From an uncultured Collinsella sp. (GTDB lineage Bacteria; Actinomycetota; Coriobacteriia; Coriobacteriales; Coriobacteriaceae): 21,595 bases of DNA. A program made the position numbers and the translations under genes. Below are positions 7,579 to 15,004 of the stretch, in pieces; position 1 is the stretch's first letter; every line of letters begins with the position of its first letter. Location: positions 1 to 21,595 of the forward strand of contig CABULX010000025.1 in assembly GCA_902492545.1 (NCBI GenBank). The letters run 5' to 3'. The notes beneath the pieces are model-generated. The model was not told the DNA's origin. It worked only from the letters and a program-made list of their open reading frames with translations, and made no database searches.

Positions 7579-7673
7579 ACGGCTCCCTTCGTTGGCATTA
7601 CCCATATCAGGTTTGCGGGTCAGGGCGGGCGCGCCCAGTCTCAGCCTGCCGTCTTGTCCTGCAAGCTCCCCGT
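7579..7673 (-). promoter_or_regulatory. TPP riboswitch (THI element) in front of thiC
   Basis: Read on the minus strand, the aptamer contains the conserved CUGAGA (plus-strand 7639-7644), UGACCC, ACCUGAU (7606-7612) and GGGUAAUGCCAACGAAGGGA in the correct order. A P1 helix of ACGG (7670-7673) with CCGU (7579-7582) closes it. GAAGGGAG (7583-7590), the 3' conserved strand of the aptamer, is also the ribosome binding site for ATG 7574. Ligand binding should therefore hide the ribosome binding site directly, giving translational control of thiC. Confidence 0.95.
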
Positions 7674-7689
7674 TTATGTGGTGGGCTCA

Positions 7690-7695
7690 AGTATA
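7690..7695 (-). promoter_or_regulatory. -10 element of the thiC promoter
   Basis: On the minus strand TATACT lies about 17 bases before the first paired base of the riboswitch, so transcription would start just ahead of the aptamer. TTGGCC at 7715-7720 could be a poor -35 with a 19-base spacer. Confidence 0.45.
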
Positions 7696-7745
7696 GCCTG
7701 AATGGGTACGATTGGGCCAACGAGCGTGCCTGTGGGGAGGCGAAC

Positions 7746-8267
7746 ATGGAAGACAAGCATCTATATCGAGAGACGCAATGGGATGTATCGGCCGAGGAAA
7801 GCCGTGCGCACCATGGCCTTGTCGCGATTGGCTTTGCGGTGCTTGCCGTGCTGGTGATTGCCTTTTGTATCTGGACGTTTGGTGGTCGCGGCGGCGCTGC
7901 ATGGGAGTTCGAGGCTGATGATAGCCTACCGATTATGACGGTGAGGAGTACTGGCGGTAATGCCAATACGCTCGCCGTTCCGGGCGATTATTGGTACCCG
8001 TGCGATGAGTTTGTGCAGTTGCAGCTGAGTGGTGGGTCTATTCCTGGTGAGGAAATCGAACGCGTGACGTATGATGCGACGTTCAAAACGTTGACGGTGA
8101 AGCTCAAAGATCAAGGGGATGTGCCCACGACGATGGATATCGCGCTGACGGAATGGCGCCTGGAGCCCCCGTCGGGTGTTGCGGTGTCCGAGGTCGAGCA
8201 CGTCAAGATTGTCTATCAGGACGGTTCGACAAACGGGATTGCAAAGGCCGACGGTCTAGCAGAATAG
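7746..8267 (+). CDS. Unrecognised single-pass membrane-anchored protein (173 aa)
   Basis: I do not recognise the family. A hydrophilic N-terminus of about 23 residues is followed by one membrane helix (about residues 24-45, GLVAIGFAVLAVLVIAFCIW). An extracytoplasmic domain of about 125 residues follows, rich in alternating beta-like segments (RVTYDATFKTLTVKLKD, EHVKIVYQDG). There is no cleavage site, lipobox or sorting signal, so it is probably an anchored protein with its C-terminus outside. The start is well supported by GGGGAGG five bases before ATG; longer in-frame starts run back over thiC and are discarded. The gene is divergent from thiC, sharing a short intergenic region, and convergent with yaaA. 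A hairpin element follows its stop codon by about 30 bases. Confidence 0.78.
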   Translation: MEDKHLYRETQWDVSAEESRAHHGLVAIGFAVLAVLVIAFCIWTFGGRGGAAWEFEADDSLPIMTVRSTGGNANTLAVPGDYWYPCDEFVQLQLSGGSIPGEEIERVTYDATFKTLTVKLKDQGDVPTTMDIALTEWRLEPPSGVAVSEVEHVKIVYQDGSTNGIAKADGLAE

Positions 8268-8297
8268 GTGTCGAGCCTAGCAGCCAATTCATAAAAG

Positions 8298-8358
8298 TTG
8301 CGGTGGAATAGTTCCTGATTGTGCGAAAAAGGCTCAAATAGGAATTATTCCACCGCAA
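8298..8358. repeat. Hairpin element, copy A (3' side of yaaA)
   Basis: The left arm TTGCGGTGGAATAGTTCC (8298-8315) pairs over 18 bp with GGAATTATTCCACCGCAA (8341-8358), with one G-U pair. The 25-base loop has its own weak TTG/CAA pairing. An 18-base string ending in GGTGGAATA is identical to copy B at 9229-9246, while the inner part of the stem differs but still pairs. It lies between two convergent genes, so it may act as a terminator here. Confidence 0.8.
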
Positions 8359-8401
8359 GTTATATAGAGAAGGCTGAGCGGGTCAGTGTTGGGTGCCGGC
8401 T

Positions 8402-9211
8402 CTAGAGCATCTGTTCGTTGATGAACACGAGGGTGCCTAGGTATGAGAGCTCGGGGACGTGGCGATAGCCGATGTTGAATGCGGTAAGTTCGCTTGCATC
8501 CTCGAGCTTGTTTTCTGCCATCCACCGCACCATGGAGCCGCGCGCCTTTTTGCTGGCGGTCGACCGTTGGATGGGCTTCCCGTTGCGGATACCCTCGCCA
8601 AAGAGGCATGTGACGGCCGTGGCGTCGTCCGCGAAGTGGGGCAGAACGGCTTTGGCATACTCTACGCTGGCGAGGTTGACGATCGTGGTGTTTGAGCCTG
8701 CCGGGGCGGTAGCCCGTGCGAGCTTGTCGCCCCAAAACGCGTAGAGGTCTCGGGCATCGTCGACGGCAAGCTTCGCGCCCATCTCCAGCCGATACGGTTC
8801 AACGGCATGAAAGGGGCGTACGCATCCGTAAAGGCCCGAGAGGATCCACAGATGGTCTTGCAGCCATGCGAGCTGCGCGGAATCCATCACCTCGGGCGCC
8901 ATGCTCTGGTATTGAATGCCGTGATAGGACATGACGGCAGGGGAGAGGTGACGGGCGAGTTCGGGATTGTCGAGATTGCTGTTTTTCAGGATGGGCCCGA
9001 ACTCATGCAGGGTGTTGAGGCAAGGCCCCAGCAGTTTGTCACTCACGTTCCATAGCGCTTGTAGGCCGCCGCTGCCTTCATTTCGTTCGATATCTAGCAG
9101 TGCGCGGTGGAGGCGAGCCGTTTCGTGTGCAAAAGGCGGTATGCCCAAAACGTCAAAGGCATCTTGAGCCGTCCGCATCTGTTTGGCGGGCGAAATGACG
9201 ACCTGTAGCAT
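8402..9211 (-). CDS. yaaA: YaaA family peroxide-stress protein (DUF328/UPF0246)
   Basis: A 269-residue protein of the YaaA family. It begins MLQVVISPAKQM, typical of the family, with later blocks ILSGLYGCVRPFHAVEPYRLEMG, FWGDKLA, IVNLASVEYAKAV and a basic segment (STASKKARGSMVRWM). In E. coli YaaA lowers intracellular free iron during peroxide stress and binds DNA with a helix-hairpin-helix-like element; that role is inherited knowledge, not shown here. The start is set by GAGGAGAG three bases before the ATG at 9211; an upstream extension in the same frame has no support. The gene is flanked on both sides by the related hairpin elements at 8298-8358 and 9232-9298. The upstream gene on the same strand is the M18 aminopeptidase. 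Confidence 0.92.
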   Translation of the reverse strand: MLQVVISPAKQMRTAQDAFDVLGIPPFAHETARLHRALLDIERNEGSGGLQALWNVSDKLLGPCLNTLHEFGPILKNSNLDNPELARHLSPAVMSYHGIQYQSMAPEVMDSAQLAWLQDHLWILSGLYGCVRPFHAVEPYRLEMGAKLAVDDARDLYAFWGDKLARATAPAGSNTTIVNLASVEYAKAVLPHFADDATAVTCLFGEGIRNGKPIQRSTASKKARGSMVRWMAENKLEDASELTAFNIGYRHVPELSYLGTLVFINEQML

Positions 9212-9231
9212 GGGCTCTCCTCTGCCAAAAA

Positions 9232-9298
9232 AGTTGCGGTGGAATACGGTCTGTTTTGGCCGTTTATGGGCCAGTTTAGTCCGTATTTCACCGCAACT
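9232..9298. repeat. Hairpin element, copy B (5' side of yaaA)
   Basis: AGTTGCGGTGGAATACGG (9232-9249) pairs over 18 bp with CCGTATTTCACCGCAACT (9281-9298), with one G-U pair. The 31-base loop contains an inner TGGCC/GGCCA hairpin. The outer arm matches copy A, but the inner stem is CGG/CCG instead of GTTCC/GGAAT, so pairing is kept with different bases. Confidence 0.8.
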
Positions 9299-9311
9299 GA
9301 TGAAGGGTTGG

Positions 9312-10709
9312 TTAGGCTCGCTCGATGAAGGCCTTGTAACCGCGATATGCCTCGTAGATGTCGGCCTTGTTGGCGACCTCCCACAGGGCGTGCATGGACA
9401 GGACGGCAACGCCGGAGTCGATGACGTTCATGCCGTACTTGGCCATGATGTAGGCGATGGTGCCGCCGCCACCAGCGTTGACGCGGCCGAGCTCGCAGGT
9501 CTGGAAGTCCACGCCGGCCTCGTCCATGATGTCGCGGACGAGGGCCACATACTCGGCGTCGGCGTCGTTAGAGCCGCCCTTGCCGCGGCTGCCCGTGTAC
9601 TTGTTAAAGCACAGGCCGCGACCCATGAAGGCGGCGTTCTTGGTCTCGAACTTGCCGGCATAGCCCGGGTCGAAGCCGGCGGACACGTCGGAGGAGAGCA
9701 TACGGCTGCGGGCGAGCGCGCGGCGCAGAGCCAGCGGGCTGTCCTCGCCGGCGAGCATCATGATCTCGGCGACGGTGTTCTCGAAGAAGCGACTCGTCAT
9801 GCCGGTGGCACCCACGGAACCGATCTCCTCCTTGTCGACGATGAGCGTGATGCTCGTGCGCTCCACGTTGGTGACGTTGATCTGGGCGAGCATGGAGGGG
9901 TAGGCACAGACGCGGTCGTCATGGCCATAGCCCAGAATCATGGAGCGGTCGAGGCCCATGTCGCGGGCGGGGCCGGCGGGCACGACCTCGATCTCGGCGG
10001 AGAGGAAGTCCTCCTCCTCGACGTCGTACTGCTCCTTGAGGATATCCAGGAACATCTGCTTGACGGGCTCCTTGGGGGCGTCCTTGTCGTCCTCGTCAAA
10101 CTTGACGGGGCGGCCGCCCACGATCACGTCGAGAATCTCGGCATCGACGGCGTCCTTGGCAGGTTTGGACATCTGCTCGCTCGAGAGGTGGATCAGCAGG
10201 TCGGAGATGGTAAAGACCGGGTCGTCCGCCTTGTCGCCGATATTGATGTCGACGGTGGTACCGTCCTTTTTGCAGATGACGCCCACGAGTGCGAGCGGGG
10301 AGGCCACCCAGTGGTAGCTCTTGACGCCACCGTAGTAGTGCGTGTCGAGGTAGGCCATGTCGCCGGCCTCGAAGGCGGGGTTCTGCTTAAGGTCTAGGCG
10401 CGGCGAGTCCACGTGGGCGCCCAGGATGTTAAAGCCCTGCTCGAGCGGGGCGTTGCCCAGGTTGACGAGCATGAGGTCCTTGCCGTGATTGGCGGCGTAC
10501 ACCTTGTCGCCTGCCTTGAGCTCGCGGCCTTCGGCGATCACGGTCTCCAGGTCGACGTATCCCGCCTCCTCGGCCATCTTGATGCCGGTCTTGACGCACA
10601 GGCGCTCGGTCTTGTTCTCGCTCAAAAACTGCTTATAGCCGCGGCAAAGCTCCTCGAGCTCCTCGACTTGCTGTGGCGTGTACTTTTTCCATGCGCAGGG
10701 ACGCTCCAT
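9312..10709 (-). CDS. M18 family aminopeptidase (zinc metallopeptidase)
   Basis: A 465-residue cytosolic aminopeptidase of family M18 (aminopeptidase I type). The first zinc-binding segment is ILGAHVDSPRLDLKQNP, with His99 and Asp101. YYGGVKSYHW follows, then the KEEIGS segment with the catalytic and ligand glutamates, then SSDVSAGFDP, and finally a C-terminal ligand region around SMHALWEV. The role is release of N-terminal residues during peptide turnover; the exact specificity cannot be read. The start MERPCAWKK has AAAGGAG eight bases upstream. The same frame runs open far upstream into polA on the other strand, but those starts lack ribosome binding sites. The gene is divergent from polA. 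Its putative -10 sits between the arms of an inverted repeat at 10749-10783. Confidence 0.92.
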   Translation of the reverse strand: MERPCAWKKYTPQQVEELEELCRGYKQFLSENKTERLCVKTGIKMAEEAGYVDLETVIAEGRELKAGDKVYAANHGKDLMLVNLGNAPLEQGFNILGAHVDSPRLDLKQNPAFEAGDMAYLDTHYYGGVKSYHWVASPLALVGVICKKDGTTVDINIGDKADDPVFTISDLLIHLSSEQMSKPAKDAVDAEILDVIVGGRPVKFDEDDKDAPKEPVKQMFLDILKEQYDVEEEDFLSAEIEVVPAGPARDMGLDRSMILGYGHDDRVCAYPSMLAQINVTNVERTSITLIVDKEEIGSVGATGMTSRFFENTVAEIMMLAGEDSPLALRRALARSRMLSSDVSAGFDPGYAGKFETKNAAFMGRGLCFNKYTGSRGKGGSNDADAEYVALVRDIMDEAGVDFQTCELGRVNAGGGGTIAYIMAKYGMNVIDSGVAVLSMHALWEVANKADIYEAYRGYKAFIERA

Positions 10710-10748
10710 GACGCAGGCTCCTTTCGGATCGATCGTGCTGGTTGATGT

Positions 10749-10783
10749 ACCGTGAGCCATCGTATCACGCGCGGGCTCACGGT
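10749..10783 (-). promoter_or_regulatory. Inverted repeat enclosing the aminopeptidase -10 element
   Basis: ACCGTGAGCC (10749-10758) and GGCTCACGGT (10774-10783) are a perfect 10-bp inverted repeat with a 15-base centre. On the minus strand the centre holds TGATACGAT, an extended -10 (TGnTACGAT, hexamer at 10759-10764). No -35 is evident. The arrangement looks like an operator over a promoter, but no regulator is known for it. Confidence 0.45.
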
Positions 10784-10875
10784 GGCGGGGGAGCTTGATG
10801 TGAGGTGGCCGCGGGGCGGGGAGCGTGTAAACTGGAGTGAGCAAACCGTGCCCAGCCCAAAGCGAGGTATTTAAT

Positions 10876-13626
10876 ATGTCTGACAAGCGCCGCACTTTTG
10901 CCGTTATCGACGGCAACTCGCTCATGCACCGCGCCTTCCACGCCGTGCCGCCGACCATGAACGCGCCGGACGGTCGCCCCACCAACGCGATCTTTGGCTT
11001 TCTGAACATGTTTCTTAAGATGATTGATGCCTTTAACCCCGACGGTGTGGTCGTGGCGTTTGACAAGGGTAAGCCGCACGTGCGCATGGAGATGCTGCCG
11101 CAGTATAAGGCGCAACGCCCGCCCATGGACCCCGATCTGCATGCGCAGTTCCCTATGATTAAGGAGGTGCTCACCGCGCTCAACGTGCCGATTCTGCAGT
11201 CCGAGGGCTGGGAAGGCGACGATATCCTGGGAACCATGGCGCGCCTGGGCGAGCAGGCCGGCTGCGACATGCTACTGGTGACCGGCGACCGCGACATGTA
11301 TCAACTCGTGACCGAGCACGTCAACGTGGTCTCGACCCGCAAGGGCCTGTCTGACGTGGCGATCATGACGCCCGAGAGCGTGGACGACCTGTATCACGGC
11401 ATTACGCCGGCGCTCGTGCCCGATTTTTACGGTCTAAAGGGCGATACGTCGGACAACATCCCCGGTGTACCGGGCATCGGTCCCAAAAAGGCGAGTGCGC
11501 TCATTGCGAAGTACGGTAGCCTGGACGAAGTCATCGCGCATGCCGACGAGGTCAAGGGCAAGATGGGCGAGAACCTGCGTGCACACATCGATGACGCACT
11601 ACTGAGCCGCAAGGTTGCGACAATTCGCACCGATGCGCCCGTCGAGCTCGACTTTGAGGCGACGTCCTTCCCGGCGTTTTCTGCCGATGAGGTTTCCGCG
11701 GCGCTGGGCACGCTTGGTATCACCGCCATGCAGAACCGTTTCTTGGCGCTGATCGGCGGCGAGGGCGGGGCTGCTGCTGCCTCCAGTGTGGTTGAGATAC
11801 CTGCTATGGTTCGCGCAGCCGCCGGCGATGCCGACGCGCTTGGTGCCGTTGCGGCTGAGGTCTCCCGCGCGATTGATGCCGGCGAGTGGGTCGCCGCCGT
11901 GGTGGACGACGACAAGGAAGAGGGCGCGCTCTTTGGACTGACGCGCACGCTGTGGTTGGCGACGTCCAAGGGCCTGTTCGCGCTCGAGGAGGGCGACAGC
12001 TGTGCGGCGGCTGAGGTTGAGGGCTTCAACTTCGTTCACGGCGTGATTGCCGGCGTGCTCGCGCGTCTGTTTATGGAGGGTCGCGTGGCGAGCCCGGATA
12101 TGAAGGCGCTGTTGCACGAGCTTTCGCCCGTCGATTCTTCTGAGCCCGAGCTCATGGATCCGCTCGCTACCGATTCCACGCGTATCTTCGATACCGTGGT
12201 CGGTGCCTATCTGCTGGATTCCGATCGCTCCGAGTTCGATGAGGCATATCTTGCCGATACGTATCTGCAGATGGCGCTGCCTGCGGCGCGCGGCGCAGAG
12301 GGTGCTGGTGAGGACGCTCCGGCGCCTGCCGCCCGTACTGCGGCTCTGACGCTGGCGCTCGTGGCACCGTTGCGCGAGTGCATGGCCCGTGAGAATGCCG
12401 CCAACGTGTTCGATGGCATCGAGATGCCGCTCGTTCCGGTACTTGCCAAGATGGAGCGCGCGGGCATGCTCGTGGACCCCGACCGTCTGCACAGTCTGTC
12501 CGAGGGTCTGGCGACCCAGATCACTGAGGTTGAGCGCAGTATTCGCGACCTGGCGGGTGACGAGACCTTTAATATTGGCAGTCCCATGCAGCTGTCGCAT
12601 GTGCTCTTTGATGTGATGGGGCTTCCGACCAAGGGCCTCAAGAAGACTAAGCGCGGCTATTATTCGACCAACGCCAAGGTGCTGAGCGACCTTGCGCGTG
12701 ACCACGAAATCGTGCGTCTGATCTTGGACTGGCGTGAGAAGTCTAAGATCAAGTCCACCTATCTGGACACCCTGGGCCCGCTACGCCGTGGTGACGGTCG
12801 CGTACACACTACGTACAACCAGACCATCACGGCAACGGGGCGTCTGTCCTCGAGCGACCCGAACCTGCAGAACATCCCGACGCGCTCGGAGCTGGGTCGT
12901 ACCGTTAAGACGGCGTTTTCGGCAGGCGAGGGAAGCGTCTTTTTGGCGGTGGACTACTCGCAGATCGAGCTGCGTCTGCTGGCGCATCTCTCGGGTGACG
13001 AGCACTTGGTGCGCGCCTTTAACGAGGGCGAGGACTTCCATGCCGAGACGGCGGCGCGCGTGTTCGGCGTGCCGGTGTCCGAGGTAACGCCCGACCTGCG
13101 CAGTCGCGCCAAGGCCGTGAACTTTGGCATCGTGTATGGTCAGCAGGCCTACGGCCTGTCGCAGTCGCTGCATATCTCGATGGCCGAGGCGCGCGACATG
13201 ATCGACCGCTACTACGAGGCCTACCCGGGCGTGCGCACGTTCCTCGACAACGTGGTGGCGCGCGCCAAGCAGACGGGCTACGCCGAGACCATGTACGGCC
13301 GCCGTCGTCATATTCCGGAGCTCAAGGCCAAAAATCCGCAACTCCGCGGCTTTGGCGAGCGCACGGCCATGAACCATCCCATGCAGGGCACCGCCGCCGA
13401 CATCATCAAGATCGCCATGGCCCGCGTAAGCCGCCGCCTGGAAGAAGAGGGCTTTGCCGCCCACATGATCCTGCAAGTGCACGACGAACTGGACTTTGAG
13501 TGCCCCATCGACGAAGTCGAGCGCCTAACCACCATGGTCCGCGACGCCATGGAGCACGTAGTAGACCTCCGCGTCCCCCTAATCGCCGAAGCCAGCACCG
13601 GCATAACCTGGGCCGACGCTAAATAG
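10876..13626 (+). CDS. polA: DNA polymerase I
   Basis: A 916-residue polymerase for Okazaki fragment maturation and repair synthesis. Residues 1 to about 290 form the 5' nuclease domain (VIDGNSLMHRAFHA at the N-terminus; GWEGDDILGT, TGDRDMYQL and GLKGDTSDNIPGVPGIGPKKA). The middle section, about 310-490, replaces the 3'-5' exonuclease; the usual DTET motif is absent, so proofreading is probably lost. The polymerase domain carries motif A DYSQIELRLLAHLSGDEH (Asp693), motif B RSRAKAVNFGIVYG (Lys746, Tyr754) and motif C HDE (His869-Asp870-Glu871). Tyr754 in motif B predicts weak discrimination against dideoxynucleotides. The start MSDKRRT has GCGAGG eight bases upstream. The last 80 or so codons use more CTA, GTA and C-ending codons than the rest of the gene. 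Confidence 0.97.
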   Translation: MSDKRRTFAVIDGNSLMHRAFHAVPPTMNAPDGRPTNAIFGFLNMFLKMIDAFNPDGVVVAFDKGKPHVRMEMLPQYKAQRPPMDPDLHAQFPMIKEVLTALNVPILQSEGWEGDDILGTMARLGEQAGCDMLLVTGDRDMYQLVTEHVNVVSTRKGLSDVAIMTPESVDDLYHGITPALVPDFYGLKGDTSDNIPGVPGIGPKKASALIAKYGSLDEVIAHADEVKGKMGENLRAHIDDALLSRKVATIRTDAPVELDFEATSFPAFSADEVSAALGTLGITAMQNRFLALIGGEGGAAAASSVVEIPAMVRAAAGDADALGAVAAEVSRAIDAGEWVAAVVDDDKEEGALFGLTRTLWLATSKGLFALEEGDSCAAAEVEGFNFVHGVIAGVLARLFMEGRVASPDMKALLHELSPVDSSEPELMDPLATDSTRIFDTVVGAYLLDSDRSEFDEAYLADTYLQMALPAARGAEGAGEDAPAPAARTAALTLALVAPLRECMARENAANVFDGIEMPLVPVLAKMERAGMLVDPDRLHSLSEGLATQITEVERSIRDLAGDETFNIGSPMQLSHVLFDVMGLPTKGLKKTKRGYYSTNAKVLSDLARDHEIVRLILDWREKSKIKSTYLDTLGPLRRGDGRVHTTYNQTITATGRLSSSDPNLQNIPTRSELGRTVKTAFSAGEGSVFLAVDYSQIELRLLAHLSGDEHLVRAFNEGEDFHAETAARVFGVPVSEVTPDLRSRAKAVNFGIVYGQQAYGLSQSLHISMAEARDMIDRYYEAYPGVRTFLDNVVARAKQTGYAETMYGRRRHIPELKAKNPQLRGFGERTAMNHPMQGTAADIIKIAMARVSRRLEEEGFAAHMILQVHDELDFECPIDEVERLTTMVRDAMEHVVDLRVPLIAEASTGITWADAK

Positions 13627-13660
13627 GGAAGCATCCACAATTCCAAAGTAACCAAAACCA

Positions 13661-13694
13661 GAAGGGGGCTCCTTGCCAACAAGGAGCCCCCTTC
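13661..13694. terminator. Perfect 15-bp hairpin after polA
   Basis: GAAGGGGGCTCCTTG (13661-13675) pairs perfectly with CAAGGAGCCCCCTTC (13680-13694) over a CCAA loop. Neither side has a clean T-run, but it lies 35 bases after the polA stop codon and is probably its terminator. Confidence 0.75.
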
Positions 13695-13761
13695 ATTCCA
13701 AAAAAATCAGCCAAGTATCTAGACGCCAAGACGCCATCCAGGCGGCAAGCAAGTCACCGCA

Positions 13762-13891
13762 GGACCTGGCCGGGCGAGGCGGGTAAGTTTTTCGTAGATT
13801 CCGCACGAGCCGGAAAGCACTTAATGTGCTTTCCGAGCGAGCCCAGGACCTGACCGAGCGAAAAACTTACCCGCCTCGCCCGGCCAGGTCC
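13762..13891. repeat. Large palindromic element between polA and HAD genes
   Basis: Two perfect 33-base inverted arms (13762-13794 and 13859-13891, starting GGACCTGGCCGGGCGAGGCG) enclose a 64-base centre. The centre holds a second perfect hairpin, CGGAAAGCAC-TTAAT-GTGCTTTCCG (13811-13835). At 13846-13861 there is also a near-copy of the arm start (GGACCTGACCGAGCGA, two differences). A further imperfect outer pair is GACGCCATCCAGGCGGC (13730-13746) with 13910-13926, which runs into the 3' end of the HAD gene. It is non-coding and may be a mobile palindrome or a structured RNA. Confidence 0.85.
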
Positions 13892-13902
13892 GATGAGCTA
13901 CG

Positions 13903-14730
13903 TTAACGAGCCGCCAAGATGGCGTCGATGAGCGTCAGTACGCCCCCGTCGTTGTTGCTCGGAATGCGCCACTTGGCGTGCGCGTTCATGTGCTCCTCGG
14001 CATTGTCTACGATAAAGCTATGCCCGACGCGCTCCAGCATGGGGATGTCGTTGTAGGTATCACCCACGGCGGCAGCATCGGCAATATCGATGCCCAGGTG
14101 CTCGCACAGGTGCGCGACGCCGGCGCCCTTGTCGACGCCCAGGTTCATAAAGTCGATCCACTCGCGCCCGGCGTTGGTGACGTAGAGCTTGTCCGAGAAC
14201 TCGGGGCTATAGGTCTCGCGGAAAGCGGGCTCGGCGTCGTAGCCGGGGAAGAAGACCGAAATCTTGTTGGACTCGAAATCAATGCCCTCAAAGCTGTCGA
14301 CGTAGTTGATTGTGTTGTAGTAGACGCTGATCTCGTCGTGGTATTGATGGTCGCGGGCAAGCACGTAGAACTCGTCGAAGCAGCACAGGACGGGGACAGC
14401 GCGAGGATCCTCCGAGGCACGGCTCAAGACCTGCTGATACAGCTCCACGTCAATATTGCTCTTATAGATATAGCTGCCGCGATAGATCACGCACGCTCCG
14501 TTGTCGGGACAAAAAGCAAGGCGGTTTTTGATGCCCTCGAACATCTCCTCGAGCTTGGGGGCGGGACGTCCGCTGGCGGGGCAGAATACGATGCCGGCGT
14601 CGGCGAGCTTGTCCAGGCGCTCATCAAGACCCTGGGGCAGCACACGCTCGTCGGTCAGCAGCGTCTTGTCCATATCGACGGCGATGAGCTTAATGTTTCC
14701 GATATTGGCGTCCGATTCGTAAGTTTGCAT
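13903..14730 (-). CDS. Cof-type HAD superfamily hydrolase
   Basis: A 275-residue HAD phosphatase of the Cof/type IIB class. Motif I is VDMDKTLL, with nucleophile Asp19 and Asp21; Lys at the usual Gly position (DxDGT) is a mild variation. Motif II lies in FCPASGR. A C2-type cap occupies about residues 85-190. Motif IV is AAVGDTYNDIPML (Asp224, Asn227, Asp228), and the preceding lysine (motif III) is in GVDKGAGV. Substrates of this family are sugar phosphates, nucleotides or flavin phosphates, and the specific one cannot be told here. The start MQTYESD has AAAGG nine bases upstream. The gene converges on polA; its last codons overlap the outer arm of the palindromic region. It is divergent from the argG leader. 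Confidence 0.88.
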   Translation of the reverse strand: MQTYESDANIGNIKLIAVDMDKTLLTDERVLPQGLDERLDKLADAGIVFCPASGRPAPKLEEMFEGIKNRLAFCPDNGACVIYRGSYIYKSNIDVELYQQVLSRASEDPRAVPVLCCFDEFYVLARDHQYHDEISVYYNTINYVDSFEGIDFESNKISVFFPGYDAEPAFRETYSPEFSDKLYVTNAGREWIDFMNLGVDKGAGVAHLCEHLGIDIADAAAVGDTYNDIPMLERVGHSFIVDNAEEHMNAHAKWRIPSNNDGGVLTLIDAILAAR

Positions 14731-14873
14731 AAAAGCGAGCCTTTCGTTTCGAAATTGTTTCAGACGTTATAACCATCAACTTGTAGTCGGGCGTATTTTC
14801 GCAGGATTGGCGCGCGTTTGCATCACCATTCACAAAGTAATGAAAAAACTTTTCAGAAATTTGAATTTGTCGC

Positions 14874-14901
14874 TTGTGCTGCGGACACTTTAGCGTAATA
14901 T
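14874..14901 (+). promoter_or_regulatory. Promoter of the argG leader transcript
   Basis: TTGTGC (14874-14879), a 16-base spacer and TAATAT (14896-14901) point toward the leader peptide and argG. The region just upstream is unusually AT-rich for this window (GAAAAAACTTTTCAG). The predicted start near 14908 gives an argG leader of about 375 bases. Confidence 0.55.
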
Positions 14902-15004
14902 AGCGACCATCGAAAACGGAGACGGCAAAATAGCCGCTTACCGAGGAAAAGGTACCGTTTACGATATTTGAATTGCGCGCGGCGATAGGTGAAAGGAGAG
15001 GCAG

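Noticed and set aside
7575..7598. Upstream ATG giving eight extra ThiC residues
   Set aside because: It is the UAAUGCC core of the TPP aptamer. The Shine-Dalgarno is placed for the ATG at 7574.
10710..11297. Long N-terminal extension of the aminopeptidase frame
   Set aside because: It runs antisense through the polA 5' end. AAAGGAG in front of the ATG at 10709 and the family N-terminus fix the shorter start.
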